A stretch of DNA of 64,000 nt from Bacillota bacterium. Lineage in GTDB: Bacteria > Bacillota > Clostridia > Lachnospirales > Lachnospiraceae. The stretch lies in assembly GCA_023434365.1 (NCBI GenBank), contig JAEYSV010000018.1, positions 124,001-188,000 on the forward strand. The letters are read 5' to 3'. The notes below the pieces were generated by a model. That model ran no database searches and was not told the origin of the DNA. It was given only the letters and a program-made list of their open reading frames with translations. The position numbers and the translations under genes were made by a program. Numbering within the stretch: the stretch's first letter is position 1; each line of letters begins with the position of its first letter. Shown here one piece after another: positions 25,973 to 34,540 of this stretch.

Positions 25973-26305
25973 TTGCAAAGTAAAAATATGTGTGCTATGA
26001 TATGCAATAATTACCGGAAGGGCAGTCTTCTTTGGTAAATAATAGGATAATCGGCTAAGATAGAGACTGTGTATTATGGTTTTCGTCTATAACAGGAATG
26101 TGGAGTCACCGACTGAGAGCTCCGCTGCAGATGATAAGTAAGACATGGAACACTCTGGAGCTCGTGGGTTGAAATAGTAGTAGGTCCATGCGTGGCACGC
26201 GTTAAGTGCTGAGAGGGAATATATTATTCCAATGCGGGTGGTACCGCGGCTATTGTAAATATCCGTCCCGAAGTTTATCTTTTGATGAACTTCGGGACTT
26301 TTTTA
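25973..26305 (+). promoter_or_regulatory. T-box leader (Asn specifier) of aspS2-gatCAB
   Basis: Promoter TTGCAA (25973-25978) and TATGAT (25996-26001), 17-base spacer, then a leader of about 300 bases. The T-box core TGCGGGTGGTACCGCG (26233-26248) is unmistakable. The competing terminator pairs GTCCCGAAGTT (26265-26275) with AACTTCGGGAC (26288-26298) before TTTTTT. By comparison with the Met T-box at 61.5 kb and the conserved bases after the specifier (ACTCTGGAG here), the specifier is AAC (26149-26151), the Asn codon. It overlaps a GAA Glu codon. Uncharged tRNA-Asn would turn the operon on. Confidence 0.9.
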
Positions 26306-26394
26306 TGTTATGGCAAATTGTAAAACAATTTCTTTAACATAAAAAAGCTCCGCAAGAATTGCGCTACGGCGGAAATGATAATTGATTAAGAACA
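26306..26394 (+). repeat. Three-hairpin intergenic element, copy B (truncated)
   Basis: Starts at the T-run of the T-box terminator. It has a hairpin-1 equivalent (GTTATGGCAAATTG with CAATTTCTTTAACAT), the core GCTCCGCAAGAATTGCGC and CGGCGGAAATGA, but ends before hairpins 2 and 3. It lies between the terminator and the aspS2 ribosome site. Confidence 0.7.
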
Positions 26395-26423
26395 ATAAAA
26401 TTTTATGATTACAGGAGGAATGC

Positions 26424-27764
26424 ATGATGGAGTTTGTACAGGGTTTAAAGGAAAAGCAAATTGTTGAGATTAGTACAATACTTGAAAAAGGAATGTTTGG
26501 CGAGCAAGTTGTTCTACGCGGTATGGTGCATACCATTCGCGATATGAGTGAATTTGCGTTTATCGTTCTTCGTAAAAGGGAAGGATTGGTACAGGGTGTC
26601 TATAATCCAAATGCAACGAATTGTAATCTTAAAGAGTTAAAAGAAGGAACCACGGTGGAAGTGACTGGAGTCGTTGAGAGAGAAGAAAGGGCGCCACACG
26701 GGTTTGAAATACAGTTATCTGAAGTGGTGATTTTATCTTCGCCGTTAATGGATGCAACGCTTCCGTTACCAATTGCCAAATGGAAAATGAATACTACTTT
26801 GGAGACAAAGGTGGCATTAAGACCGATTTCGTTACGCAATATCAGAGAACGGGCGGTGTTTAAAATACAGGAGGGCTTAGTTCGGGGATTTCGTGACTTT
26901 TTGTTTGGTCAACATTTTACTGAAATTCGTTCTCCAAAAATTGTAGCAGGCAATGCAGAAGGAGGAGCCAATGTATTCAAACTTGAGTACTTTGGGAAAA
27001 AAGCCTTTTTGGCGCAGAGTCCTCAGTTTTACAAACAGACAATGGTTGGTGTCTATGACCGCGTGTTTGAAATTGCACCGGTGTTTCGGGCAGAGAAACA
27101 TAACACGACTAGACATCTGAATGAGTATACTTCGGTTGATTTTGAACTTGGATATATAGATAGTTTTGAAGATATCATGGCCATGGAACAAGCTATGCTT
27201 ACATTCACTTTTGAGTATTTGGAAAAAGAGTATGCAACGGAACTAAAAATATTAGGAGTCGTATTACCAAAGATTGATAAAATTCCAATGGTTCGATTTG
27301 ATGAGGCAAAGCGCCTTGTTAGTGAAAAATATGAGCGTAAGATTAAGAACCCATATGATTTAGAACCGGAAGAAGAAGTCCTAATTGGACAATATTTTGA
27401 AGAAGAGTATCAAAGTGATTTTGTATTTGTCACTCATTATCCTTCCAAGAAACGACCATTTTACGCTATGGATGATCCAACAGATAATAAGTTCACATTA
27501 AGCTTTGACCTATTATATAAGGGGATGGAAGTGACTACCGGTGGACAAAGAATTCACGATTATAACATGATTGTGGATAAGATGAAGCGTCGTGGAATGG
27601 AAATAACGGATTTTGAAAATTATCTGATGATTTTTAAATATGGAATGCCACCACATGGAGGTCTTGGGCTAGGACTTGAGCGTCTGACAATGAAACTGTT
27701 AAATGAGCAAAATGTTAGAGAGACTGCTATGTTCCCTAGAGATGTCAGCAGATTGGAGCCTTAA
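26424..27764 (+). CDS. Archaeal-type aspartyl-tRNA synthetase (AspRS2, probably non-discriminating)
   Basis: 446 residues, much shorter than bacterial AspRS and lacking the GAD insertion. N-terminal OB fold (about 15-110), then a class II core with motif 2 FRAEKHNTTRHLNEYTS and motif 3 GGLGLGLERLTM, as in archaeal/eukaryotic AspRS. Linked gatC, gatA and gatB and an Asn T-box indicate that it puts Asp on tRNA-Asn for amidation by GatCAB; this is known for similar clostridial operons but inferred here. AGGAGG precedes two adjacent ATGs (26424, 26427); either may be used. A second, bacterial-type AspRS is encoded at 0.4 kb. Confidence 0.93.
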   Translation: MMEFVQGLKEKQIVEISTILEKGMFGEQVVLRGMVHTIRDMSEFAFIVLRKREGLVQGVYNPNATNCNLKELKEGTTVEVTGVVEREERAPHGFEIQLSEVVILSSPLMDATLPLPIAKWKMNTTLETKVALRPISLRNIRERAVFKIQEGLVRGFRDFLFGQHFTEIRSPKIVAGNAEGGANVFKLEYFGKKAFLAQSPQFYKQTMVGVYDRVFEIAPVFRAEKHNTTRHLNEYTSVDFELGYIDSFEDIMAMEQAMLTFTFEYLEKEYATELKILGVVLPKIDKIPMVRFDEAKRLVSEKYERKIKNPYDLEPEEEVLIGQYFEEEYQSDFVFVTHYPSKKRPFYAMDDPTDNKFTLSFDLLYKGMEVTTGGQRIHDYNMIVDKMKRRGMEITDFENYLMIFKYGMPPHGGLGLGLERLTMKLLNEQNVRETAMFPRDVSRLEP

Positions 27765-27802
27765 CAACAAACATTACAAGCGTATAGAAAGGAGGAAGCC
27801 TT

Positions 27803-28090
27803 ATGAAGATTACCGACGAAACAATTAACTACGTTTCTGCGCTAGCCAAATTAAGTCTTTCAAAGGAAGAGAAGGAAAAAGCAAAAACTGATTTGGAAAG
27901 TATTTTAAATTATATGGATAGAATGAATGAATTAGATACCACTGACATTGAGCCAATGTCACATGCGTTTCCACTAACCAATGTTTTTCGGGAAGATGAA
28001 GTCGCAAATGGTCCTGACCGTGAGAACCTGTTGTCGAATGCACCTGTTAGTAAGGACGGCTGCTTTGTCGTTCCAAAAACGGTTGAATAA
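27803..28090 (+). CDS. gatC: Asp/Glu-tRNA amidotransferase subunit C
   Basis: 95 residues, standard length. GatC wraps around and stabilises GatA in the GatCAB complex. Family segments are VSALAKLSLSKEEKEK at the start and TDIEPMSHAFPLTNVFREDEV in the middle, which includes the linker to the GatA active site. AAAGGAGG lies 8 bases before the ATG. It is second in the T-box operon, 38 bases after aspS2, and 13 bases before gatA. Confidence 0.96.
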   Translation: MKITDETINYVSALAKLSLSKEEKEKAKTDLESILNYMDRMNELDTTDIEPMSHAFPLTNVFREDEVANGPDRENLLSNAPVSKDGCFVVPKTVE

Positions 28091-28103
28091 AGGAGGGAAG
28101 AAG

Positions 28104-29564
28104 ATGGAGATTACCTCATATACAGCACTTGAGCTGAGTAAAAAAATTAGAGCGGGTGAAATATCGGTAGTGGAGGCTACCAAAGCCCAATTAGAGAAGA
28201 TAAAGGAACGTGATAGTAAATACCAGTGCTATATCACGGTACTAGAAGAGGAAGCACTTAAGAAAGCAAAGATTGTTCAGGATCGAATTGATCAAGGTGA
28301 ACTAAAAGATGCACCCTTAGCAGGTGTACCAATGGCGGTTAAGGATAATATGTGCACGAAAGGTGTTTTAACGACGTGTGCTTCAAAAATACTCGGGAAT
28401 TTTAAACCACCATACAATGCCCATGTTGTTGAGAAATTAGAGGAAGCCGGAGCTGTTATTATTGGTAAATTAAATATGGATGAATTTGCAATGGGCTCCA
28501 CAACAGAAACCTCTTATCATGGGATAACAAAAAACCCATGGGATGAAACCAGAGTGCCTGGTGGTAGTAGTGGTGGTGCTGCAGCTGCAGTGGCTGCCGA
28601 AGAAGCATTTTTTACCTTAGGCTCTGATACCGGTGGATCAATTAGGCAACCAAGTTCCTTTTGTGGTGTGACCGGAATTAAGCCAACTTATGGGACCGTA
28701 AGTCGATATGGCTTAATTGCTTATGCATCAAGCTTAGACCAGATAGGACCGATAGCCCGCAATGTATCCGATTGTGCCGCAGTCCTAGAAGTGATCAGTG
28801 GTCACGATAGTAAGGATTCCACCAGTGTACCAATTGCCTCCTACGATTATACGAGTTCCTTGCTAGATGATGTGGAGGGAATGAGGGTAGGTATTCCAAA
28901 AGGTTATCTTAGTCATGGTCTGGATGAAGAAGTAAAGCAGGCTATTTTAGAGGTAGCAAAAGAACTTACTAAGAAAGGTGCAATTGTTGAGGAGTTTGAA
29001 TTAGAAGCAATCGATTATGCGATTCCAGCGTATTATGTAATTGCATCAGCAGAAGCGAGTTCTAATTTGTCCCGGTATGATGGTGTAAAATATGGTTATC
29101 GTACGGAGCAGTTTGAGGGATTACAAGATCTTTATAAAAAGACAAGAAGCGAAGGTTTTGGAATGGAAGTTAAGCGTAGAATGATGATTGGCGCATTTGT
29201 ACTAAGCTCCGGTTATTATGACGCTTATTATAATAAAGCATTACGAGTGAAGGCATTGATTAAAAAGGGATTTGATAAAGCCTTTGAAAAATATGATGTC
29301 ATTCTTGGCCCAACAGCGCCAACAACAGCGTTAAAAACGGGTGAAAGTCTATCTGACCCATTAAAGATGTATCTTGGTGACATTTATACAGTTAGTGTGA
29401 ATCTGGCAGGGCTACCAGCAATTAGTGTGCCTTGTGGTCTAGACTCAAAAGGGCTTCCAATTGGAGCTCAGTTTATAGGCAAACCATTTGGTGAAAAAGA
29501 TATCCTCCGCGTCGCATATTCTTATGAACAATCAAGAGAATATGTAGGACCAGGAAGTATGTAG
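28104..29564 (+). CDS. gatA: Asp/Glu-tRNA amidotransferase subunit A (amidase)
   Basis: 486 residues, standard length. Releases ammonia from glutamine for the amidation carried out in GatB. Amidase-signature triad visible: Lys80 (GVPMAVKDNM), Ser155 in GGSSGG and nucleophile Ser179 in GSDTGGSIRQPSSFCG. The true start is the ATG behind AGGAGGG; a longer frame that begins inside gatC lacks a site and is rejected. The stop is 16 bases before the gatB ATG. Confidence 0.97.
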   Translation: MEITSYTALELSKKIRAGEISVVEATKAQLEKIKERDSKYQCYITVLEEEALKKAKIVQDRIDQGELKDAPLAGVPMAVKDNMCTKGVLTTCASKILGNFKPPYNAHVVEKLEEAGAVIIGKLNMDEFAMGSTTETSYHGITKNPWDETRVPGGSSGGAAAAVAAEEAFFTLGSDTGGSIRQPSSFCGVTGIKPTYGTVSRYGLIAYASSLDQIGPIARNVSDCAAVLEVISGHDSKDSTSVPIASYDYTSSLLDDVEGMRVGIPKGYLSHGLDEEVKQAILEVAKELTKKGAIVEEFELEAIDYAIPAYYVIASAEASSNLSRYDGVKYGYRTEQFEGLQDLYKKTRSEGFGMEVKRRMMIGAFVLSSGYYDAYYNKALRVKALIKKGFDKAFEKYDVILGPTAPTTALKTGESLSDPLKMYLGDIYTVSVNLAGLPAISVPCGLDSKGLPIGAQFIGKPFGEKDILRVAYSYEQSREYVGPGSM

Positions 29565-29580
29565 GAAGGGGTGAGCAGTG

Positions 29581-31059
29581 ATGAAATCATATGAAACAGT
29601 CATTGGGCTAGAAGTCCATGTAGAATTAGCAACAAAAACAAAGATATTCTGCTCCTGTACTACTCAATTTGGAGGAGCTCCCAATACACATTGTTGTCCG
29701 GTTTGTACGGGAATGCCTGGTACCTTACCGGTCTTAAATAAAAAAGTTGTGGAGTTTGCAATGGCAGCAGGGCTTGCAACCAATTGTACGATCACACAGA
29801 AATGTAAATTTGACAGAAAGAACTACTTTTATCCGGATTTACCAAAGGCCTACCAGGTTTCTCAGCTATATTTGCCAATTTGCCAAAGTGGTCATGTGGA
29901 TATTGAGGTAAATGGAGTAAAAAAATCTATAGGAATTCATGAAATCCATATGGAAGAGGATGCCGGCAAATTAATTCACGACCCATGGGATGATTGTACT
30001 TTGGTAGACTATAACCGTTGTGGTGTACCTCTTATAGAAATTGTTAGCGACCCGGATATGCGCTCAGCAGATGAAGTTATCGCATATCTTGAAAAATTGA
30101 AACTTATTTTGCAGTATCTCGGTGTTTCAGATTGCAAAATGCAGGAAGGTTCTCTTCGTGCCGATGTGAATCTCTCTGTTCGTGAAGTAGGACAGAAAGA
30201 ATATGGTACCAGAACTGAAATGAAGAATCTGAACAGTTTCAAAGCGATTGCCAGAGCTATTGAAGGAGAAAGAAAACGTCAGATTGAGTTAATCGAATAT
30301 GGTAAAAAAGTTGTACAGGAAACAAGAAGATGGGATGATAACAAAGACTCTTCCTATGCGATGCGTAGCAAAGAGGATGCTCAGGATTATCGTTATTTTC
30401 CAGAACCAGATTTGGTACCAATTGAAATTAGCGATGCATGGTTAGAATCGATTCGCAGTGCACAGCCGGAATTAAGAGATCAAAAAATGCTTCGCTATGA
30501 AAAGGAGTACGATATTCCAGAGTATGATGCGCTAATTATAACTGGTTCTAAGGCATTAGCTGATCTATTTGAAGCTACAGTTTCCCTAGGAAAGAAGCCA
30601 AAAGAGGTGTCAAACTGGCTGATGGTAGAGACGATGCGCCTATTAAAAGAACATGAGATGGAACCAGAGCAGATACGCTTTACCCCAGAGAATCTGGCAG
30701 AACTGATTGCGTTAATTGACGACAATGTAATCAACCGTACTGTGGCAAAAGAAGTATTTGAAGCGGTATTTACCGACAACATTAGTCCAAAAGAATACGT
30801 AAATGAAAAAGGACTTAGTATGGTAAGTGATGCCAGCGAACTTCGCAAGGTCATCGAGCAAATCATAGAGGCTAACCCTAAGTCTATCGAAGACTACAAG
30901 GCCGGTAAAACAAAGGCAATGGGCTTCTTAGTTGGCCAGACCATGAAGGAAATGAAAGGGAAGGCTAACCCGGCAATGGTGAATGAGATACTTTTAAAGG
31001 CAGTGAAGAACGAAGAGCGTTTTAAGGGCAGTGAAGAACTAAGAGTGAAGAGCTTCTAA
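29581..31059 (+). CDS. gatB: Asp/Glu-tRNA amidotransferase subunit B
   Basis: 492 residues. GatB binds the mischarged tRNA, activates the side-chain carboxylate with ATP and amidates it. Recognised by the start KSYETVIGLEVHVEL, zinc-site cysteines (CSCTTQFGGAPNTHCCPVCTGMPG), FDRKNYFYPDLPKAYQ, and a C-terminal YqeY-like tail domain ending around EILLKAV. The GTG one codon upstream is less likely than the ATG, given the position of AGGAAGGGG. Oddity: the last 16 or so codons (from KNEERFKGSEEL) lie within the polypurine repeat array, so the natural C-terminus has been replaced or extended by repeat-encoded residues. Confidence 0.95.
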   Translation: MKSYETVIGLEVHVELATKTKIFCSCTTQFGGAPNTHCCPVCTGMPGTLPVLNKKVVEFAMAAGLATNCTITQKCKFDRKNYFYPDLPKAYQVSQLYLPICQSGHVDIEVNGVKKSIGIHEIHMEEDAGKLIHDPWDDCTLVDYNRCGVPLIEIVSDPDMRSADEVIAYLEKLKLILQYLGVSDCKMQEGSLRADVNLSVREVGQKEYGTRTEMKNLNSFKAIARAIEGERKRQIELIEYGKKVVQETRRWDDNKDSSYAMRSKEDAQDYRYFPEPDLVPIEISDAWLESIRSAQPELRDQKMLRYEKEYDIPEYDALIITGSKALADLFEATVSLGKKPKEVSNWLMVETMRLLKEHEMEPEQIRFTPENLAELIALIDDNVINRTVAKEVFEAVFTDNISPKEYVNEKGLSMVSDASELRKVIEQIIEANPKSIEDYKAGKTKAMGFLVGQTMKEMKGKANPAMVNEILLKAVKNEERFKGSEELRVKSF

Positions 31060-31180
31060 AAGATAGTGAAGAACGAAGAGTGAAGAGTGAAGAGATGAAA
31101 GTTGAAGAACGAAGAACCTCTAAAAGATAGTGAAGAAGGAAAGAGCTTCTAAAAGATAGTGAAGAACTAAAAGTTTATAA
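31007..31180 (+). repeat. Polypurine heptamer array 1, across the gatB 3' end
   Basis: Begins with the junction GGCAGTGAAGAACGAAGAG inside gatB and continues past the stop codon. Built mainly of heptamers GTGAAGA, ACGAAGA, ACTAAGA and GTGAAGA, with 14-base interludes of the type GCTTCTAAAAGATA. It decays after about 31180, with a last GTGAAGAGCGGA motif at 31278. Confidence 0.85.
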
Positions 31181-31564
31181 TGAGGATACTCAAAAAGTGT
31201 GAAATGATCAGAGTTATAAAAATGAAGTTTTAACTGATTGATGAATACACATCTTTTGGAAACTTTCGTGGGGTAGAGTGAAGAGCGGAATGAATGTCCT
31301 AAGTAAGGTCCTATTAGTATGGTTTCTGAAGGTTGATCACACTAAGTAGTGTGTCTACGGGGTGTGTATATGGTTCAAAATACAATTTGTGTATAACGTT
31401 AAAAAACCACTTTCTGGATAAGAATTATATATTAGATCTTATCTGGTAAGTGGTTTTTATGGTTAATTCTATAGAACAGTTAAAGAGTGTATACAAATTA
31501 ACGTACCTATAGTTTCATAGTAGTAAAAATTGATAGATATTTACTTTATGCGGGGAGTACGCCG
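31181..31564. other. Gene-free stretch with a terminator-like hairpin
   Basis: No reading frame of note. AAAAAACCACTT (31401-31412) pairs with AAGTGGTTTTT (31448-31458), extended by GATAAGA/TCTTATC, and ends in a T-run; it could end gatB transcription. Nothing else is seen. Confidence 0.55.
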
Positions 31565-31694
31565 CCCTTGACAACCTGATAAAACAATACTTCGGCTTTG
31601 CTGCCGACGGCGAGGAAACTCAAGAACAGTAATTACCTTAAGTTTTGCCGTCGATTTGAGGCATTGTAGCATTGTTTTTTCAGGTTATCAAGGG
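31565..31694. repeat. Long inverted repeat module IR1
   Basis: The 24-base arms 31565-31588 and 31671-31694 pair with two non-Watson-Crick positions. Inside lie GACGGCGAGG (near 31604) and a matching TTGCCGTC (near 31645). The left inner part CCGACGGCGAGG..ACTCAAGAACAG recurs inverted in IR3. Confidence 0.8.
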
Positions 31695-31698
31695 TAAA

Positions 31699-31846
31699 CC
31701 GGAACCAGTTCCGGCGGCTGCTTTTTGCCTCTGGCTCTCAAATCTAAGAACAGATAATCGCCAAACTACACCATCTTCTAAGACAGTCAGTAATGCAAGG
31801 GAAACTAATTGTATGCTCAAATCTGTTCTAAGATTGGGAGCCAGAG
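31699..31846. repeat. Inverted repeat module IR2
   Basis: Starts with the short palindrome CCGGAACCAGTTCCGG (31699-31714). The main arms 31729-31755 and 31821-31846 (CTCTGGCTCTCAAATCTAAG... against ...AAGATTGGGAGCCAGAG) pair almost fully. The 65-base loop has no gene. Confidence 0.8.
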
Positions 31847-31895
31847 GTGAATAGTCTCAGCCACCAAAATCTCTGATTTTGGCATACTATGTGTG

Positions 31896-32024
31896 TCCTT
31901 GATAGCATAATAAAACAATGCTAAAATACTGTATTAGACGGCGAAACTAAAGTGTAAATCTGTTCTTGAGTTTCTCGCCGTCGGTGAATAAACACGAAGC
32001 ATTGTTTTGTTATGCTGTCAAGGA
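31896..32024. repeat. Long inverted repeat module IR3
   Basis: The 27-base arms 31896-31922 and 31998-32024 pair with two mismatches. Inner arms GACGGCGAAACT (31937-31948) and AGTTTCTCGCCGTC (31969-31982) pair as well. The module looks like a diverged inverted copy of IR1. Confidence 0.8.
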
Positions 32025-32059
32025 TGGCGTACGTCTTAAATCACCTACTTAATCTCAAT

Positions 32060-32385
32060 CGTTCACTTTTAGTTCTTCACTATCTTTATTCGGCTCTTTA
32101 TACTTCACTTTTTACTTTTCGCTATTTTTAACGCTCTTCACACTTCAATCTTAGTTCTTTTATCTTTTTAGGGCTCTTCACTTTTCACTTACTTTATAAT
32201 GTACCCATAACCGTGGACACATTATAAAGTAAGGACCTGTTTTTCAGACATCCTTACTAAATAGAACCTCAGTTATGGACACTCTTTCCGCTCTTCACTC
32301 TTCACTCTTAGTTCTTCACTATCTTTTCAGGTTCTTCACTATCTTTTTACACTCTTCACTTTTCACTCTTCACTTTTCACTGCCC
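32060..32385 (-). repeat. Polypurine heptamer array 2, at the 3' end of the FliK-like gene
   Basis: On the minus strand it starts just after the stop codon with GGGCAGTGAAAAGTGAAGAG and runs on as GTGAAGA/GTGAAAA heptamers with GATA-containing interludes. It is interrupted by a perfect 15-bp inverted repeat (32188-32202 with 32219-32233). It is oriented opposite to array 1, so the two arrays face each other across the IR1-IR3 region. Confidence 0.85.
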
Positions 32386-32387
32386 TT

Positions 32388-34235
32388 TTATGCTCTTATA
32401 TCAAACGAATATCGCTTAATGAGTGTGGTTTGTTGTTCTTTTAGGAAGACGTCATTGATGGGGTCGAGGTCATTTTTTTGAAGATGGGTTTCTATGTTAA
32501 GTGTAAAGCCGAGTTCTTTGAATCGTTCTTTGAGTCTGGCTGATTCAAGACTGATGATGGACAAGGACTCAGGACTTTCCAGGTAAAAACGAGTTTGAAT
32601 TGATTTGTTTTGCAAGGTGATATGAATATCGGTCTGTCCTAGATTCTCCATATCGAGGTGAAGAAGTACACTGATTAAGGAAGGATCATTTTTTAGATTC
32701 TTTTTATTGGTGTATACATATAAGTCGCCATGGGCATTTTGCTCGGATAATTTTAATGGGAGCTGCAGGCAGGTATACATTTGGTTTAGCATATGCATGA
32801 AATTTAGATTTTCCTGAATCGCTGTAGCCTGTGTGTTTGCATTAATAAAACTTGAGTTGGTAAAACCATTTAGCATCTCTTTTAATGTATCTAATTTTTC
32901 GTAGAGGTGATTATAGTATTCCATGGTAGAATCTTTATTGGCTACCTCGTTGGGAGTTAGTAGCAAATGTTCTGAAAGTTTATATTTTAATACATCCAGA
33001 AAAGGACGTTCTTTCATTATAGAACGAATCGTTTGCTGGTCATGTAAGGTCAAATGTTTCGCTACTTGTTCCAATAGGGTATTGGTTGTCATGGTTCCAG
33101 TAATCAGTTCCTTAATTTGCTCATTTGTCAGGTCTAACCCATGGATAGCTGGTAAGAGTGCAATCCTGTCTTTTGAATTGAGAATTGAGTGAAGTGGACT
33201 AGAGGACGCATCTATGTGTGATAATTGATTAAGCGATTCATTCGTGTGGGTAAGTTGATCTAACAGCGAATAAACCACATCAGTTTCAAATGGAAGGAGT
33301 GATTCTTTCGTAATAGGGTAAAGGGCAGCCATATTTTCCACTAAGGCATGTATCACAGAAGGTAAGGCTACTTCATTATTTGTAATAGCCGTAATCATTT
33401 CCTCGGATACTTCTAAAGAAGAGAATAAACCTAGTAGTTCCGTCTGTTGTTCACCGGTTAAGTCGGCATATGGTATCTGGTCTGTCCCTTGCAAATAGGG
33501 TATCAACTCAGGGAGGAGTGTAGTCTTTGCCTGGCTAGTCAGTCCATCTTTGGGGAAAAGGAACTGCATAAGTTTATCACTTATGTTAAGTAGCGTACTG
33601 GCCTCGCCGTATTTTGCAAAAGAGGCTAGAGAGTCACATAGGTTCTCGCTAATTGTACTTAACTGGTTAACAATGCGGTGTTCGTTATGTCGAAATTGCT
33701 CCATTTGTGTAACAGTTGAGGAGGTTAGTGGTAAACCATTTTTTATCATAAAAACCAGGGTATTGAGGCTGGCATCTTTAAACTGGTGGGATTGTTTAAT
33801 TAAATACATAATGGATTCTTTGTTAATAGGCAAACCAAAATTTAGTAATTCGCGAACGATTTCCATATTGGTTTCGTTTGCTGGAAGTCCGGCGTTATCA
33901 AGCGCTTTGTAAATGGTGTTATTTTGTGCAGAAATACTTGGGTTTAAGCGTGTTAATACTGGTCCATCCTTGCCTTCTTTTACAATGCGAAATGATGCAA
34001 CATCACCGATGGAAACTTCTTGATTACCGGTATATTCTCCCTGAATCGTTTGCTGATTTTTAAGTTTTAAGGTGATTAATCCAGGACGCAAGTCAACAAC
34101 AAGTCCTTTGATAATATCATTGGTAGTAAAGGTCATCTGCTCATTTACTGGTCCTGATTTGGTAAGAGGTACCCTGGTCTGTGATGCGGATGTGTTATTA
34201 TGTAGTTGATTGGTTGATTTTTGTACTGATTCCAT
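32388..34235 (-). CDS. FliK-like (flagellar hook-length control) protein, tentative
   Basis: 615 residues, no signal peptide. A low-complexity N-terminus (first 30 residues), then a small beta-rich domain (IIKGLVVDLRPGLITLKLKNQQTIQGEY), a long helical middle, and a C-terminal domain (LLHLDMENLGQTDIHITLQNKSIQTRFYLESPESLSIISLE...) with the pattern of the FliK C-terminal domain, as in B. subtilis YlqG. No flagellar genes are near. If correct, it would interact with FlhB or be a relative with another role. AAAGGAGGA precedes the ATG. A heptamer repeat array begins right after the stop codon. Confidence 0.6.
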   Translation of the reverse strand: MESVQKSTNQLHNNTSASQTRVPLTKSGPVNEQMTFTTNDIIKGLVVDLRPGLITLKLKNQQTIQGEYTGNQEVSIGDVASFRIVKEGKDGPVLTRLNPSISAQNNTIYKALDNAGLPANETNMEIVRELLNFGLPINKESIMYLIKQSHQFKDASLNTLVFMIKNGLPLTSSTVTQMEQFRHNEHRIVNQLSTISENLCDSLASFAKYGEASTLLNISDKLMQFLFPKDGLTSQAKTTLLPELIPYLQGTDQIPYADLTGEQQTELLGLFSSLEVSEEMITAITNNEVALPSVIHALVENMAALYPITKESLLPFETDVVYSLLDQLTHTNESLNQLSHIDASSSPLHSILNSKDRIALLPAIHGLDLTNEQIKELITGTMTTNTLLEQVAKHLTLHDQQTIRSIMKERPFLDVLKYKLSEHLLLTPNEVANKDSTMEYYNHLYEKLDTLKEMLNGFTNSSFINANTQATAIQENLNFMHMLNQMYTCLQLPLKLSEQNAHGDLYVYTNKKNLKNDPSLISVLLHLDMENLGQTDIHITLQNKSIQTRFYLESPESLSIISLESARLKERFKELGFTLNIETHLQKNDLDPINDVFLKEQQTTLIKRYSFDIRA

Positions 34236-34459
34236 GGGGTCCTCCTTTAGTAAATGTTACTATGCTATAGTAATATAATCGGCAGGTTGTATGATAACAA
34301 TTAGTTATTTTGAAACAGCAGTGTCTGGAAAGTTAGTTTGGATTATTTTTTACAAAGAGGGGTAACAAAAGTTATTACGGCGTCATAGACTAAAAATAGA
34401 AAGAAATGAAAGTTTAAACTTAAGATTTCTTTGTTTTATTAATTTTATTTACGAAATTA
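34236..34459. other. Divergent AT-rich spacer
   Basis: About 220 bases between the FliK-like gene and the gltB promoter; no gene, repeat or strong hairpin seen. Confidence 0.4.
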
Positions 34460-34540
34460 TTGCTTTTCTTAAATTTTTACATTATAATGCTGATAAGAAC
34501 AAAGGTGTTCTGAGACAGTGATCTCAGGATGCCTTTTTTT
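34460..34540 (+). promoter_or_regulatory. gltB leader: promoter, ANTAR-type hexaloop hairpin and terminator
   Basis: TTGCTT (34460-34465) and TATAAT (34483-34488) with a 17-base spacer predict a start near 34495. Right after it, AGAAC/GTTCT (34496-34500 with 34507-34511) closes the hexaloop AAAGGT, which has A at position 1 and G at position 4 as in ANTAR targets. The same bases form the left arm of a 15-bp terminator (34501-34515 with 34522-34536, six-base loop, then Ts). The two folds exclude each other. An ANTAR protein holding the first hairpin would prevent termination. Confidence 0.65.

Noticed and set aside
27981..28103. Extended start of gatA inside gatC
   Set aside because: The GatA family start and the AGGAGGG site fix the ATG at 28104.
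31007..31180. CRISPR array
   Set aside because: Units are 7 bases with short irregular interludes, no unique spacers of constant length and no cas genes.
31672..31854. Short frame in the inverted-repeat region
   Set aside because: Arises from the arms of IR1 and IR2; no start signal or known family.
32275..32481. Frame encoded by the complement of heptamer array 2
   Set aside because: Low-complexity product of the repeat, overlapping the end of the FliK-like gene.
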